A stretch of 64,000 nucleotides of DNA from Anaerolineales bacterium HSG24 (GTDB taxonomy: Bacteria; Chloroflexota; Anaerolineae; 4572-78; J111), in the NCBI GenBank assembly GCA_030377895.1, contig JAUCGB010000002.1, positions 1-64,000 of the forward strand. Reading direction: 5' to 3'. This document shows, one piece after another, positions 8,743 to 17,481 of this stretch. The notes under the pieces are model-generated. The model had not been told where the DNA came from. It worked only from the letters and a program-made list of their open reading frames with translations, and ran no database searches. Position numbers and translations under genes: made by a program. Position 1 is the first letter of the stretch; the number at the start of each line of letters is the position of its first letter.

Positions 8743-8882
8743 CTAAGTACCGGACAAAACAGTTAGGACACGGATAAACGCGGATAAACACGAATTTTTT
8801 AGGCTTATCTGTGTGTATCCGTGTTAATCCGTGTCCCTTTTTTCTTCTGTAACAAGTTCAATCTTTTTTGTCCTGTACTCAG
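8743..8882. mobile_element. Family C MITE copy 2 (140 bp, 9-bp target duplication)
   Basis: Inverted relative to copy 1. CTTGTAGAC occurs directly before (8734-8742) and directly after (8883-8891) the element, a clean 9-bp target duplication. Ends CTAAGTACCGGACAAAA and, inverted, CTGAGTACAGGACAAAA. Confidence 0.88.
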
Positions 8883-8919
8883 CTTGTAGACAATAATTTA
8901 TCAAAAGGAGATAAACAAT

Positions 8920-9651
8920 ATGTTTGAGTGGTTGAAAAAAATATTTTCACAAGAAGAAAAATCAAAGGAAATTACCTTGCCAGATGAGGAAGAAGAAGAA
9001 GAGGACGAAGAGAACGAAGAAGAAGAGGAGAGTGACTATATCGAGATTCGAAATATAGGTAAGGACGAAGAGGACATACTTGTTTTGGACATCGATAGGG
9101 TACCCCCTGACGAACGGGAAGACCTTCATGCTACAGTTACAGAACTCACTGATTTACCATTTTTTGAGGATAATGTAGAACATTTCTATACCTTAAAATA
9201 TGCGAAACAGATTCATCAATGCCCTCGTTGTGGTGATTTGCTTCAACAGCAGTATGCCGATTGGGTTTATGCCACCAAGGCTGGCAAAATGAGAATTATG
9301 CTTGCTCCAGCAGGATATTTCTGTCTTAAATGTCCGACGGTTATTGTTGACGAAAATTTGATTAAAAGCGGCATCGATGGAAATTATAAATATCGGGAAA
9401 TCTTAAGCATTGCTCATGATGATGGTGTACTTTCGGGTATGGCAACCTTAAATGGAAAAGAGGTTGTTCTTCTTGTCCGTGATGAGGCTGAGGAAGACGT
9501 TAGCTGGGTATCACCAGATTACGTACCATCAGAGCATGGTAGAAAGAAAATTTCTTCTAACCGAAAATCCACCCAGCGAAAGCGAATGCAAAAGAACTCT
9601 AAAAAACAGCAACGAGCTAAACGGAAAAAGAAGAAACGAAAACGGAAATAA
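8920..9651 (+). CDS. Unknown protein: acidic N-terminus, zinc-ribbon-like core, basic tail
   Basis: A 243-aa protein, not recognised. AAAAGGAGAT precedes the ATG at good spacing. Residues about 20-45 are almost all Glu/Asp. The middle has two cysteine pairs, CPRCG and CLKC, about 35 residues apart, which fits a zinc ribbon or similar metal knuckle. The last 40 residues are Lys/Arg-rich (KKKKRKRK), a likely nucleic-acid binding tail. Such opposite charge at the two ends could self-shield the basic tail. It is monocistronic, set between a family C and a family D element. Its role is unknown; binding of RNA or DNA is only a guess from composition. Confidence 0.7.
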   Translation: MFEWLKKIFSQEEKSKEITLPDEEEEEEDEENEEEEESDYIEIRNIGKDEEDILVLDIDRVPPDEREDLHATVTELTDLPFFEDNVEHFYTLKYAKQIHQCPRCGDLLQQQYADWVYATKAGKMRIMLAPAGYFCLKCPTVIVDENLIKSGIDGNYKYREILSIAHDDGVLSGMATLNGKEVVLLVRDEAEEDVSWVSPDYVPSEHGRKKISSNRKSTQRKRMQKNSKKQQRAKRKKKKRKRK

Positions 9652-9699
9652 AGAGCATGATATGAAGGATGCCGATGTACCGTAAGTTAAACGCGCGGT

Positions 9700-9854
9700 C
9701 TCAGTACCCGACAGAAAAGTTAGCCAAAACTAATTAGCACAGAGTTTCACAGAGGAACACAGAGTTTCACAGAGAAAAAGCGAATTATTTTTTCCTCTGT
9801 GCCCCTCTGTGTTCCTGTTTTAGCTTTCCCTAAACCACTTTGTCGGGTAGCAAG
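9700..9854. mobile_element. Family D MITE-like palindrome, copy 1
   Basis: Ends CTCAGTACCCGACAGAAAAG and, inverted, CTTGCTACCCGACAAAGTGG; inner arms made of CACAGAGTTTCACAGAG words. No target duplication remains here; copies at 33282 and 38237 show 8-bp duplications. Confidence 0.75.
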
Positions 9855-9901
9855 ATTTTGACCTGTACAAAGAATGATAAATCAATTTCGGAGAAAATAT
9901 A

Positions 9902-12900
9902 ATGATAAAAACAGCCTTAAAACTATTCATATCTCTCATCATATTCGTCTCATTCGTCACAACGACTCAGGCGCAGGAAGGTACGATTGCCGAAACGCTC
10001 AAGTTTGACCATGTTTCGGTTGATGACGGACTATCGACCAATGTGACCTATTTTGCCATGCAGGATAACAGCGGGTTTATGTGGTTTGGCACGGCGGATG
10101 GTCTAAACAAGTATGACGGTTATGAGTTTACGGTCTATCGGCAAGACCCCGAAGAGCCGACTACCATCAGCAACAATCGGGTGAACTATATCCTGCAAGA
10201 CCAATCTGGAACATTGTGGGCTGGCACGGCGGGCGGTTTCAATCGCTTCGACAGGGAGACCGAGCGGTTTACTCGTTATACCCATGAGGCCGACAACCCA
10301 AAAAGTCTGAGTCACAACTTCGTCAACGTCATTTACGAGGATCAGACGGATAACTTATGGGTTGGTACGAGTGCGGGCTTAGACCTGTTTGATCGTGAGA
10401 CTGAAACCTTTACCCATTATCATGCTGGTGACATAGAAGCCGATAAACATCAAGCGGTGACGGCTATTTATCAGGATCAGGCCGGGACTTTGTGGATTGG
10501 TACGGATGTGGGCTTGAAAAAATTTGCGATAGAGAGTGAAACATTTACCCCTTATCGGCATGATGAAAACGATCCCACCAGCATCAGCCATGACACGGTG
10601 AATGTCATTTATGAAAATGTTTCGGGGCAGTTGTGGATCGGTACGGTGGGCGGCTTGAACAGATTCAATCGTGAGACTGACACCTTCACCCGTTATCAAG
10701 CCGATGAGACGGACCCGTATAGTCTCAGCGATAACATGGTGACCACGATTACCGAGGATGCGACTCAACAGTTATGGATTGGTACGAGTGGCGGTGGCGT
10801 GAACATATTCGATTCCAGCACCGAAACCTTTACCCCTTACCTGCCTGATCCCAACAACCCTTATAGCCTGAGTGAAGTTGCAGTCAACTCCATTTACGAA
10901 GATCATACTGGCACATTGTGGATAACAACTCTTGCTAGTGGATTGAATAGGCTTGACCCACAAGCCGAAAAATTTGCCCATTATAGCTATAACGAAAATA
11001 ATCCTCTGAGCCTGAGTGACGACAAAATCAGAATCATCCATGAAGACCATGCCGGACTGCTGTGGATTGGCACTGTGGGGGGAGGACTGAATAGTTTTGA
11101 TTATGAAACCAAAACCTTTACCCATTACATGCATGATGAAACCGACCCGCACAGCCTTAGCCATAATACGGTTGTCTCCGCTTATGAGGATAGTCAGGGT
11201 CGATTATGGGTCGGCACATGGGGTGGTGGTTTGAATCGGTTTGACCGAGAGACGGGGCAGTTTATCCGTTATTTGCCCGATGAAACTGATGTGGAGAGTA
11301 TCAGCAACAAGATAATCGCCTATATTTATGAGGACAGTACGGGGGCGTTGTGGCTTGGCATGTGGGGTACAGGCATGGACAAATTCAACCCGCAGACCGA
11401 GCAGATTGTCCATTATTTGCCCGATGAGCAAAATCCCAACAGCATCAGTCACGGTCGAGTCATTTATATTTACGAAGATAGTCTTGGGGCGTTGTGGTTT
11501 GCTACTTATGGTGGGGGGTTGAACAAGTTTGACCGAGAAACCGAAACCTTCACCCTGTATCAGCATGATGATGACCAGCTTGATAGCATTATTGATGATT
11601 TGATTCGGGTTATTTATGAAGACAGTCATGGCACGTTATGGATTGGTACAAACGGAGGGCTGGATAAATTTGATCGAGAAACCGAAACCTTTACCCATTA
11701 CCGGACTCCAAACGGTTTACCCAATAATGTTATTTATGGTATTTTGGAGGATGAGGCCGGAAATCTGTGGCTCAGTACCAATAATGGCCTTTCTAAATTT
11801 AATCCGCAGGAGGAGACTTTTAGAAACTATGATGTCAGGGATGGTTTGCAGGGGGATGCTTTTGCAAATTGGGCGCATTACAAGAGTAAGCGGGGCGAGT
11901 TGTTCTTTGGTGGGAACAATGGCCTTAATGCCTTTTTCCCCGACCAAGTGACCGATAATCCCCATGCTCCGCCTGTCGTGTTGACCGATTTTAGTCTGTT
12001 TAACTTGCCGGTTGGCATTGGTGATGATGATTCTCCCTTGCAGAAACATGTCAACCAAACAGATGACATGAGCCTGACGTATGAGCAGTCGGTTTTCAGT
12101 TTTGAATTTTCCGCTCTAAACTATACCGTGCCGGAAAAGAACCAGTATGCTTACAAAATGGAGGGATTTGATAAAGATTGGACTTATGTGGATAGTAGCC
12201 GACGTTTTGCCACTTACACCAATCTGGACGCTGGTACATACAATTTTCGGGTTAAAGGCTCTAATAATGACGACGTATGGAACGAGGAAGGTGCAAGCAT
12301 CAAGATTACCATTACTCCTCCGTGGTGGGAAACATTATGGTTTAGAGGGACGATGTTACTGCTGGTAGTAGGGTTAGTTTCGGGGGGAGTCTATTGGCGC
12401 ACTCATGCCATTCAGGTGCAAAATCTTATGCTAGAGGCACAGGTCGCCGAGCGAACCAAAGAGTTACAAGAAGCCAAAGAGGTGGCCGAAGTTGCCCAAG
12501 GTGAGGCCGAAATCGCTCGCGAAAAAGCCGAAATCGCCCAAGACAAAGCCGAGGTCGCGAATCAGGCAAAAAGTAGTTTCTTAGCCAACATGAACCATGA
12601 ACTCCGCACCCCGCTAAATGCTATTATCGGTTTTTCTCAGGTGATGATTCGTACCCAAACCCTTTCCTCAGAGAATCTGGAAAATATCGGCATCGTCAAC
12701 CGGAGCGCAGAACATCTGCTGACCCTCATCAATCAGGTGCTTAACCTCTCTAAAATTGAGGCGGGGCGAGAAACTCTCAACAAAAAGAATTTTGATTTGC
12801 AACTCTTGCTCAATGATTTAGAGGACATGTTTAATCTTAAAGCAGACGACAAACGGTTACAACTTTCTTTTGAGTGTGGCGACGAAGTTCCCCGACATAT

Positions 12901-13969
12901 CCGCACTGATGAGATAAAACTCCGTCAGGTCATCATCAACCTGCTCAATAACGCCCTCAAATTTACCGAGGAGGGTGGGGTAACGGTTTCGGTGTATGAG
13001 ATAAGTGGTCAAGAAGCAGGTCAAACTACCTCTAGCAACAAACAGCCCACCATTGGCTTTAGCGTCGCCGATACGGGCGCGGGCATTGCCCCCGAAGACA
13101 TGGTCGACCTGTTTACGGCCTTTACCCAAACCGAAGTCGGACGGCATGCCCAAGAGGGCACGGGGCTAGGTTTGCCGATTAGTCGCAAATTTGTCCAGTT
13201 GATGGGCGGAGACATCACCGTGACCAGCGACCTCGGCCAAGGCACAGTTTTCAGTTTCGCCATTCAGGTTGAGACAATTACCGAATCAGAAATCCAACTG
13301 TCAAAACGGGTTAACAAAAAACATATCATCGCCCTCGAACCCGGCCAGCCGACTTATCGTATCCTGATTGTGGATGATCGTTGGGCCAATCGGCAACTTT
13401 TGATTAAACTATTAAGTCCTTATGGCTTTGAGTTGCGTGATGCCGAAAATGGTCAGCAGGCTCTTGATATATGGCAGGAGTGGAATCCGCACCTAATCTG
13501 GTTAGATATGCGGATGCCGGTGATGGATGGTTACGAAGCGGCCAAACGAATCAAAGAGACTATCAAGGGGCAGGCAACAGCGGTTATCGCCCTAACCGCC
13601 AGCACCCTAGAGGAAGAACGCTCGGTGGTATTATCAGCCGGATGTGACGATTTTATGCGAAAACCATTCCGAGAGGCCGATATTTTCGAGATGATGCACA
13701 AACATATCGGGGTGCAGTATGTGTACGAGGAGCCAGCACAGGCCATCATACAATCGACTACGGAGGTTTTGACCGTTTCTGAGTTACCGGATGAGTGGCT
13801 CGCGTCGTTCCAACAAGCCGTCATCACCGCCGACATGGATGTGATGTTGGAGTTGATTGACGGTCTCGACGATCAACATAACGCGCTGGCTGATGCCTTA
13901 ACCGATTTAGTGAACAATTTTGAATATGAAAAACTACGCGATTTAGTCGAAGGAAAAACTGAGTTATGA
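9902..13969 (+). CDS. Hybrid two-component sensor: propeller, Y_Y_Y, histidine kinase, receiver
   Basis: A 1355-aa protein. Signal peptide about 1-25, about 13 Reg_prop repeats (GLWIGT.GGLN.FD-like) forming a two-blade-set periplasmic propeller to about residue 650, a Y_Y_Y domain about 690-770, TM about 812-832, coiled coil, HisKA with His899 in NHELRTPLN, HATPase with DTGAGI and GTGLGL, and a receiver with Asp1202 in WLDMRMP. This is the architecture of periplasmic carbohydrate-responsive hybrid sensors best known in Bacteroidetes; the ligand here is unknown. No AraC-type output domain follows; a REC-GAF-SpoIIE gene overlaps its stop by 4 bp, so phosphorelay to that receiver is likely. A weak GGAG site precedes the ATG. 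Confidence 0.92.
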   Translation: MIKTALKLFISLIIFVSFVTTTQAQEGTIAETLKFDHVSVDDGLSTNVTYFAMQDNSGFMWFGTADGLNKYDGYEFTVYRQDPEEPTTISNNRVNYILQDQSGTLWAGTAGGFNRFDRETERFTRYTHEADNPKSLSHNFVNVIYEDQTDNLWVGTSAGLDLFDRETETFTHYHAGDIEADKHQAVTAIYQDQAGTLWIGTDVGLKKFAIESETFTPYRHDENDPTSISHDTVNVIYENVSGQLWIGTVGGLNRFNRETDTFTRYQADETDPYSLSDNMVTTITEDATQQLWIGTSGGGVNIFDSSTETFTPYLPDPNNPYSLSEVAVNSIYEDHTGTLWITTLASGLNRLDPQAEKFAHYSYNENNPLSLSDDKIRIIHEDHAGLLWIGTVGGGLNSFDYETKTFTHYMHDETDPHSLSHNTVVSAYEDSQGRLWVGTWGGGLNRFDRETGQFIRYLPDETDVESISNKIIAYIYEDSTGALWLGMWGTGMDKFNPQTEQIVHYLPDEQNPNSISHGRVIYIYEDSLGALWFATYGGGLNKFDRETETFTLYQHDDDQLDSIIDDLIRVIYEDSHGTLWIGTNGGLDKFDRETETFTHYRTPNGLPNNVIYGILEDEAGNLWLSTNNGLSKFNPQEETFRNYDVRDGLQGDAFANWAHYKSKRGELFFGGNNGLNAFFPDQVTDNPHAPPVVLTDFSLFNLPVGIGDDDSPLQKHVNQTDDMSLTYEQSVFSFEFSALNYTVPEKNQYAYKMEGFDKDWTYVDSSRRFATYTNLDAGTYNFRVKGSNNDDVWNEEGASIKITITPPWWETLWFRGTMLLLVVGLVSGGVYWRTHAIQVQNLMLEAQVAERTKELQEAKEVAEVAQGEAEIAREKAEIAQDKAEVANQAKSSFLANMNHELRTPLNAIIGFSQVMIRTQTLSSENLENIGIVNRSAEHLLTLINQVLNLSKIEAGRETLNKKNFDLQLLLNDLEDMFNLKADDKRLQLSFECGDEVPRHIRTDEIKLRQVIINLLNNALKFTEEGGVTVSVYEISGQEAGQTTSSNKQPTIGFSVADTGAGIAPEDMVDLFTAFTQTEVGRHAQEGTGLGLPISRKFVQLMGGDITVTSDLGQGTVFSFAIQVETITESEIQLSKRVNKKHIIALEPGQPTYRILIVDDRWANRQLLIKLLSPYGFELRDAENGQQALDIWQEWNPHLIWLDMRMPVMDGYEAAKRIKETIKGQATAVIALTASTLEEERSVVLSAGCDDFMRKPFREADIFEMMHKHIGVQYVYEEPAQAIIQSTTEVLTVSELPDEWLASFQQAVITADMDVMLELIDGLDDQHNALADALTDLVNNFEYEKLRDLVEGKTEL

Positions 13970-15810
13970 CCGACCAAACTATAAAAGGAACTGTTTTAGT
14001 GGTGGACGACACACCCGCTAATTTACACCTTTTAAGAAATATATTAACCCAACAGGGGTACAAAGTCCGGCCTATCCCGAATGGTATGTTGGCACTCGAT
14101 GCGCTTCAATCTTTCCTGCCCGATCTGATTTTACTAGATATTATGATGCCGGACATGGATGGTTACGAAGTTTGTCAACGACTGAAGGCCAATGACCGAA
14201 CCAAAGATATACCCGTTATTTTTATCAGCGCCATTGATGAACTGGTCAACAAGGTCAAGGCGTTTGAGGTTGGCGGGGTGGATTATATTACCAAACCGTT
14301 TCAGGCTGATGAGGTTTTGGCCCGTATCAAAACGCACCTGACCATCCAAATTATGCAGAAAAAGCTTCAACAGGCTCATGATGAGTTGGAGGTTCGGGTT
14401 GATGAACTATCGACTCTGAACATGATTATTCATGCCGTAGCAACCACCACCAACCTGAATAAAACTTTGCAAAATATTGCCGGAAACATCATGCGTCTGT
14501 TTGAGATGAAAGCCGTTAGCATCGGACTTCTTGATCCAACCAAAACCGAGCTAACCCTCATCACTCAGAATGAACGTCCTGAAGATGACACTCATGTAGT
14601 TGGCTTAACAGTTCCTATTATTAACGACCCATTGACTCAGCAAATGATTGAGAAAGGTGAAACCATTATCATTACCGAGGCCCAAACTAACCCCATCATT
14701 GCCGCGCTCCATGCCGTCATGCGAGCGCGGCAAATCACTTCAATTATGGTGGTGCCGTTGGTGTCCCGTGCTGGTGTGGTTGGCACAATCAACCTATCCT
14801 CGAATGTAGAAAATTATGAGTTTGACGATACTCAAATACAGCTAACCGAAACAATAGCTGGTCAAATCGTCGGAGCGATAGAGAACGTGCGCCTGCATGA
14901 AGAACAACAACAGGCCAATATCGCTCTCTCTGCGGCGAATAAGCGCATGCAGGAGGATTTGGTCTTGGCTCGGAGTATCCAACAAGGGCTACTCCCGCCC
15001 CCACGTCCTGATTGGTCTCAACTGGAGGTGATTTGTTTCACCGCCTCGGCTAACGAAATCGGTGGTGATTTTTACGCTTATCACAGGTTTGAAAACGAAT
15101 CAATTGAAAATCGACAATCAAAAATCGGCTATCAAAAATACGCCTTAGCCGTGGGTGATGTCTCTGGCAAAGGAGTTTCGGCGGCGTTGCTTATGGCGGC
15201 CAGTTTGTCTCAGTTGGAGGCCATGTTTGCCTATGATTATACCCCTGCGAAACGATTAACTTATTTAGATGAAGCGATTATGCACTACGCCAGACCCCGT
15301 TGCCAAAACTGCGCGCTCTGTTATGTCCAATTGGAAGTAAGAAGTAGAGGGAAAACATCTCCCCCTACTCCCTACTCCCTACTCCATGTCATTAACGCCG
15401 GATGTATTCCGCCTTATGTCAAACGTGCGGATGCAGATGGCTCGGTTGAGTTTGATGAAAAGATGGGTGGCTTTGCGTTGGGGCAAGGACTTGGAGCCAA
15501 GCACGGTTATCGGGAACATACCATTGAACTATTCTCTGGCGACATGGTGATTTTGATCAGCGATGGCGTGGTCGAGGCCAACAACAAGGCGGGCGACATG
15601 CTCGGCTTTGAGCGGCTGGAGCAGATTGTTAGGAATTTTGAGCCGGATACTAGCTTCGCGTCGCAAGACCTTCAAGGTTTCAAAAACCTTGAAGGTCTAA
15701 ATCTGAGTGGCGCGGAGGCCATGCTCGAACACCTCAAGCGAGAAGTATTTGCCTTTACGGGCGAGGCAGAGCAACATGATGATATGACGATGGTGGTGGT
15801 GCGGGTGTAG
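13966..15810 (+). CDS. Receiver-GAF-SpoIIE phosphatase
   Basis: A 614-aa cytoplasmic protein whose ATG overlaps the stop of the hybrid kinase (ATGA), so the two are co-transcribed and translationally coupled. Receiver about 9-125 with Asp58 in LLDIMMP and Lys in YITKPF; coiled linker; GAF about 155-310; SpoIIE/PP2C about 340-614 with GGDFYAYH, GDVSGKG, SDGVVE and HDDMTMVV. Expected role: serine phosphatase switched by phosphorylation from the upstream kinase, with a second input by the GAF domain. The variable loop holds SRGKTSPPTPYSLL, a different filler from the paralogues, and the 33-bp palindrome is at 15666-15698. Confidence 0.9.
   Translation: MTDQTIKGTVLVVDDTPANLHLLRNILTQQGYKVRPIPNGMLALDALQSFLPDLILLDIMMPDMDGYEVCQRLKANDRTKDIPVIFISAIDELVNKVKAFEVGGVDYITKPFQADEVLARIKTHLTIQIMQKKLQQAHDELEVRVDELSTLNMIIHAVATTTNLNKTLQNIAGNIMRLFEMKAVSIGLLDPTKTELTLITQNERPEDDTHVVGLTVPIINDPLTQQMIEKGETIIITEAQTNPIIAALHAVMRARQITSIMVVPLVSRAGVVGTINLSSNVENYEFDDTQIQLTETIAGQIVGAIENVRLHEEQQQANIALSAANKRMQEDLVLARSIQQGLLPPPRPDWSQLEVICFTASANEIGGDFYAYHRFENESIENRQSKIGYQKYALAVGDVSGKGVSAALLMAASLSQLEAMFAYDYTPAKRLTYLDEAIMHYARPRCQNCALCYVQLEVRSRGKTSPPTPYSLLHVINAGCIPPYVKRADADGSVEFDEKMGGFALGQGLGAKHGYREHTIELFSGDMVILISDGVVEANNKAGDMLGFERLEQIVRNFEPDTSFASQDLQGFKNLEGLNLSGAEAMLEHLKREVFAFTGEAEQHDDMTMVVVRV
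15666..15698. repeat. 33-bp palindrome inside a coding region
   Basis: Same element and codon position as 1054-1086. Confidence 0.8.
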
Positions 15811-15905
15811 TCATCCGATGACTTGAAGTCATCCGATGACTAGTGATAAACTGCTTCAAACAAAGCAAGCTTTGGACTCCTTATCACTACTTCTGCACCA
15901 CTACC
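15811..15905. repeat. Palindromic filler with half of a family B element
   Basis: TCATCCGATGACTTGAAG and its partner form a hairpin straight after the stop codon, followed by TAGTGATAA...TTATCACTACTTCTGCACCACTAC, whose right half is an inverted family B end. Confidence 0.55.
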
Positions 15906-15944
15906 CGCTAATTTTTGACTACAAAGTAATAAAAGGAGATTTTT

Positions 15945-17255
15945 ATGTATAAACGATTCTGTTTTAATTTGATTGTACTATTGTTGGGGATATGGATAGC
16001 TGGCTGTAATTCAACCTCTGCCCCCCAACCCACCGCACGTCCAGCATCGCCAACGGAGGATCCAACCATCACCTTAACGATGGCATCTTGGCGTTCTGAC
16101 GATGCAGAACAAATGTCTCGTATTTTCGCTAAATTTAATGAGCATTATCCCAATATCAAGATTGTATACGACACGGGTTATCAACCGGATTATGACACAC
16201 CTTTGCTGGCTCAATTGCAAAGTGGTACAGGCCCAGATTTAATCTATCTACGCTCTTTTGATGACTCGCGGTTACTGTTTGAGCAAGGTTTTCTGGAAAC
16301 GCTTAGTGATTTGCCCGGTTTGTCTGAAAATTTTACCCCAGTCATGCAATCTGCTTGGGCTACCGATGAGGGCGTATCTTATGGTGTGCCTTATATCGCC
16401 ACATCCCACGGGGTTTATTACAATGTTGATCTATTCAACGAATTAGGTCTCGATGTCCCGACCAGTTGGGAAACCTTTCTCAGCACTGCCCAAACCATTC
16501 AGGAGGCTGGTTACATCCCTATTGCTAACTCATCGGGCAGTAAATGGGCGATGGCCGAACTAGTTTTTATGAATTTAGCCCCTAATTTTATTGGTGGACG
16601 CGAAGGACGATTGGCCTACCTATCGGGAGAACGTTGTTTAAATGATGAACATGTTGTCGCCGCCTTCCAAGCCATTAAAGATATTGCTCCTTTTTTACCC
16701 CCCAATCATAGTGGCCTAAAGAATCTTGATAGTGTCCAGCTTTTTGCCCAAGGTAAAGCGGCCATGATGTTGGATGGATCATGGGATATTCATTTAATTG
16801 AAGCTCAATCGCCCACCTTTGCTTGGGATGTGTTCGCCCCGCCGCCGCCCCATAATCAACCGGCCTACCTAACCTTTCATCAGGATGTGGGTATGGGATT
16901 AAACGCCGCCTCACCCCATAAAGCAGAAGCTAGAAAGTTTTTAGAGTGGATGACCACCGCAGAATTTGCTGAGTTATTAGGGAACGAACTGCCCGGTTTT
17001 TATCCTATGCACACCAATCCCCCAACCCTAAGCAATAAGCATGCCAACAGCTTTTTGGCTTTAAACCAAGGGCGGGGTCTTGATGTACGGTTTGTTTGGG
17101 ATAAATTGATGGCTAACTCGCCCAATGCCTATATCTTAGTGATGGATGGCACCATTGCCGTAGCTAATGGTGAGCAATCACCACAAGAGGCCGCCGATGC
17201 GTTACAAACTAATTTAGAACAATGGTTTGAGCCAGCCCAAAATTGTAATAAATAA
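15945..17255 (+). CDS. Solute-binding lipoprotein, family 1 (sugar type)
   Basis: A 436-aa binding protein with signal peptide and lipobox IAGC at about residues 18-21, then a Pro/Thr/Ala linker. The body fits SBP_bac_1/8: MASWRSDDAEQMS, YDTGYQPDYDTPLLAQLQSG, GVPYIATSHGVYYN and a C-terminal MDGTIAVANGEQSPQEAAD. AAAAGGAGAT precedes the ATG. Members bind mono- or oligosaccharides for ABC import, but no permease or ATPase gene is near. It sits immediately before a HAMP-type hybrid kinase, so it may supply the ligand signal (inference, parallel to the gene at 4639). A family D fragment begins on the base after its stop. Confidence 0.9.
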   Translation: MYKRFCFNLIVLLLGIWIAGCNSTSAPQPTARPASPTEDPTITLTMASWRSDDAEQMSRIFAKFNEHYPNIKIVYDTGYQPDYDTPLLAQLQSGTGPDLIYLRSFDDSRLLFEQGFLETLSDLPGLSENFTPVMQSAWATDEGVSYGVPYIATSHGVYYNVDLFNELGLDVPTSWETFLSTAQTIQEAGYIPIANSSGSKWAMAELVFMNLAPNFIGGREGRLAYLSGERCLNDEHVVAAFQAIKDIAPFLPPNHSGLKNLDSVQLFAQGKAAMMLDGSWDIHLIEAQSPTFAWDVFAPPPPHNQPAYLTFHQDVGMGLNAASPHKAEARKFLEWMTTAEFAELLGNELPGFYPMHTNPPTLSNKHANSFLALNQGRGLDVRFVWDKLMANSPNAYILVMDGTIAVANGEQSPQEAADALQTNLEQWFEPAQNCNK

Positions 17256-17397
17256 CTTAGTACCTGACAGCCTGAACTAATTAACACAGAGTTTCACAGA
17301 GTTTCACAGAGTTTCACAGAGAAAAAGCGAATTATCCGTTAGCTACCCGCAAGTTCCAAACTTGCGGGTAGCTGGCCACTACCTGTGCAGGACTATA
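17256..17397. repeat. Family D left half joined to a family B right half
   Basis: CTTAGTACCTGACAG and CACAGAGTTTCACAGAG words (family D) run to about 17336 and then switch to the hairpin CTACCCGCAAGTTCC...CTTGCGGGTAG and CTGTGCAGGACTA end of family B. It is a hybrid made by insertion or recombination. Confidence 0.6.
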
Positions 17398-17430
17398 AGT
17401 AGGTGAACATAAATTTTGCGGCAGCCCCTC

Positions 17431-17463
17431 AGACCTGACAGGTTTTAGAAACCTGTCAGGTCT
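17431..17463. repeat. 33-bp palindrome, intergenic copy
   Basis: AGACCTGACAGGTTT and its inverse, 18 bp before the next start codon. The same length and ends as the copies inside the phosphatase genes make it the intergenic reference copy. Confidence 0.75.
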
Positions 17464-17481
17464 TATTATTAGGTATAAATA

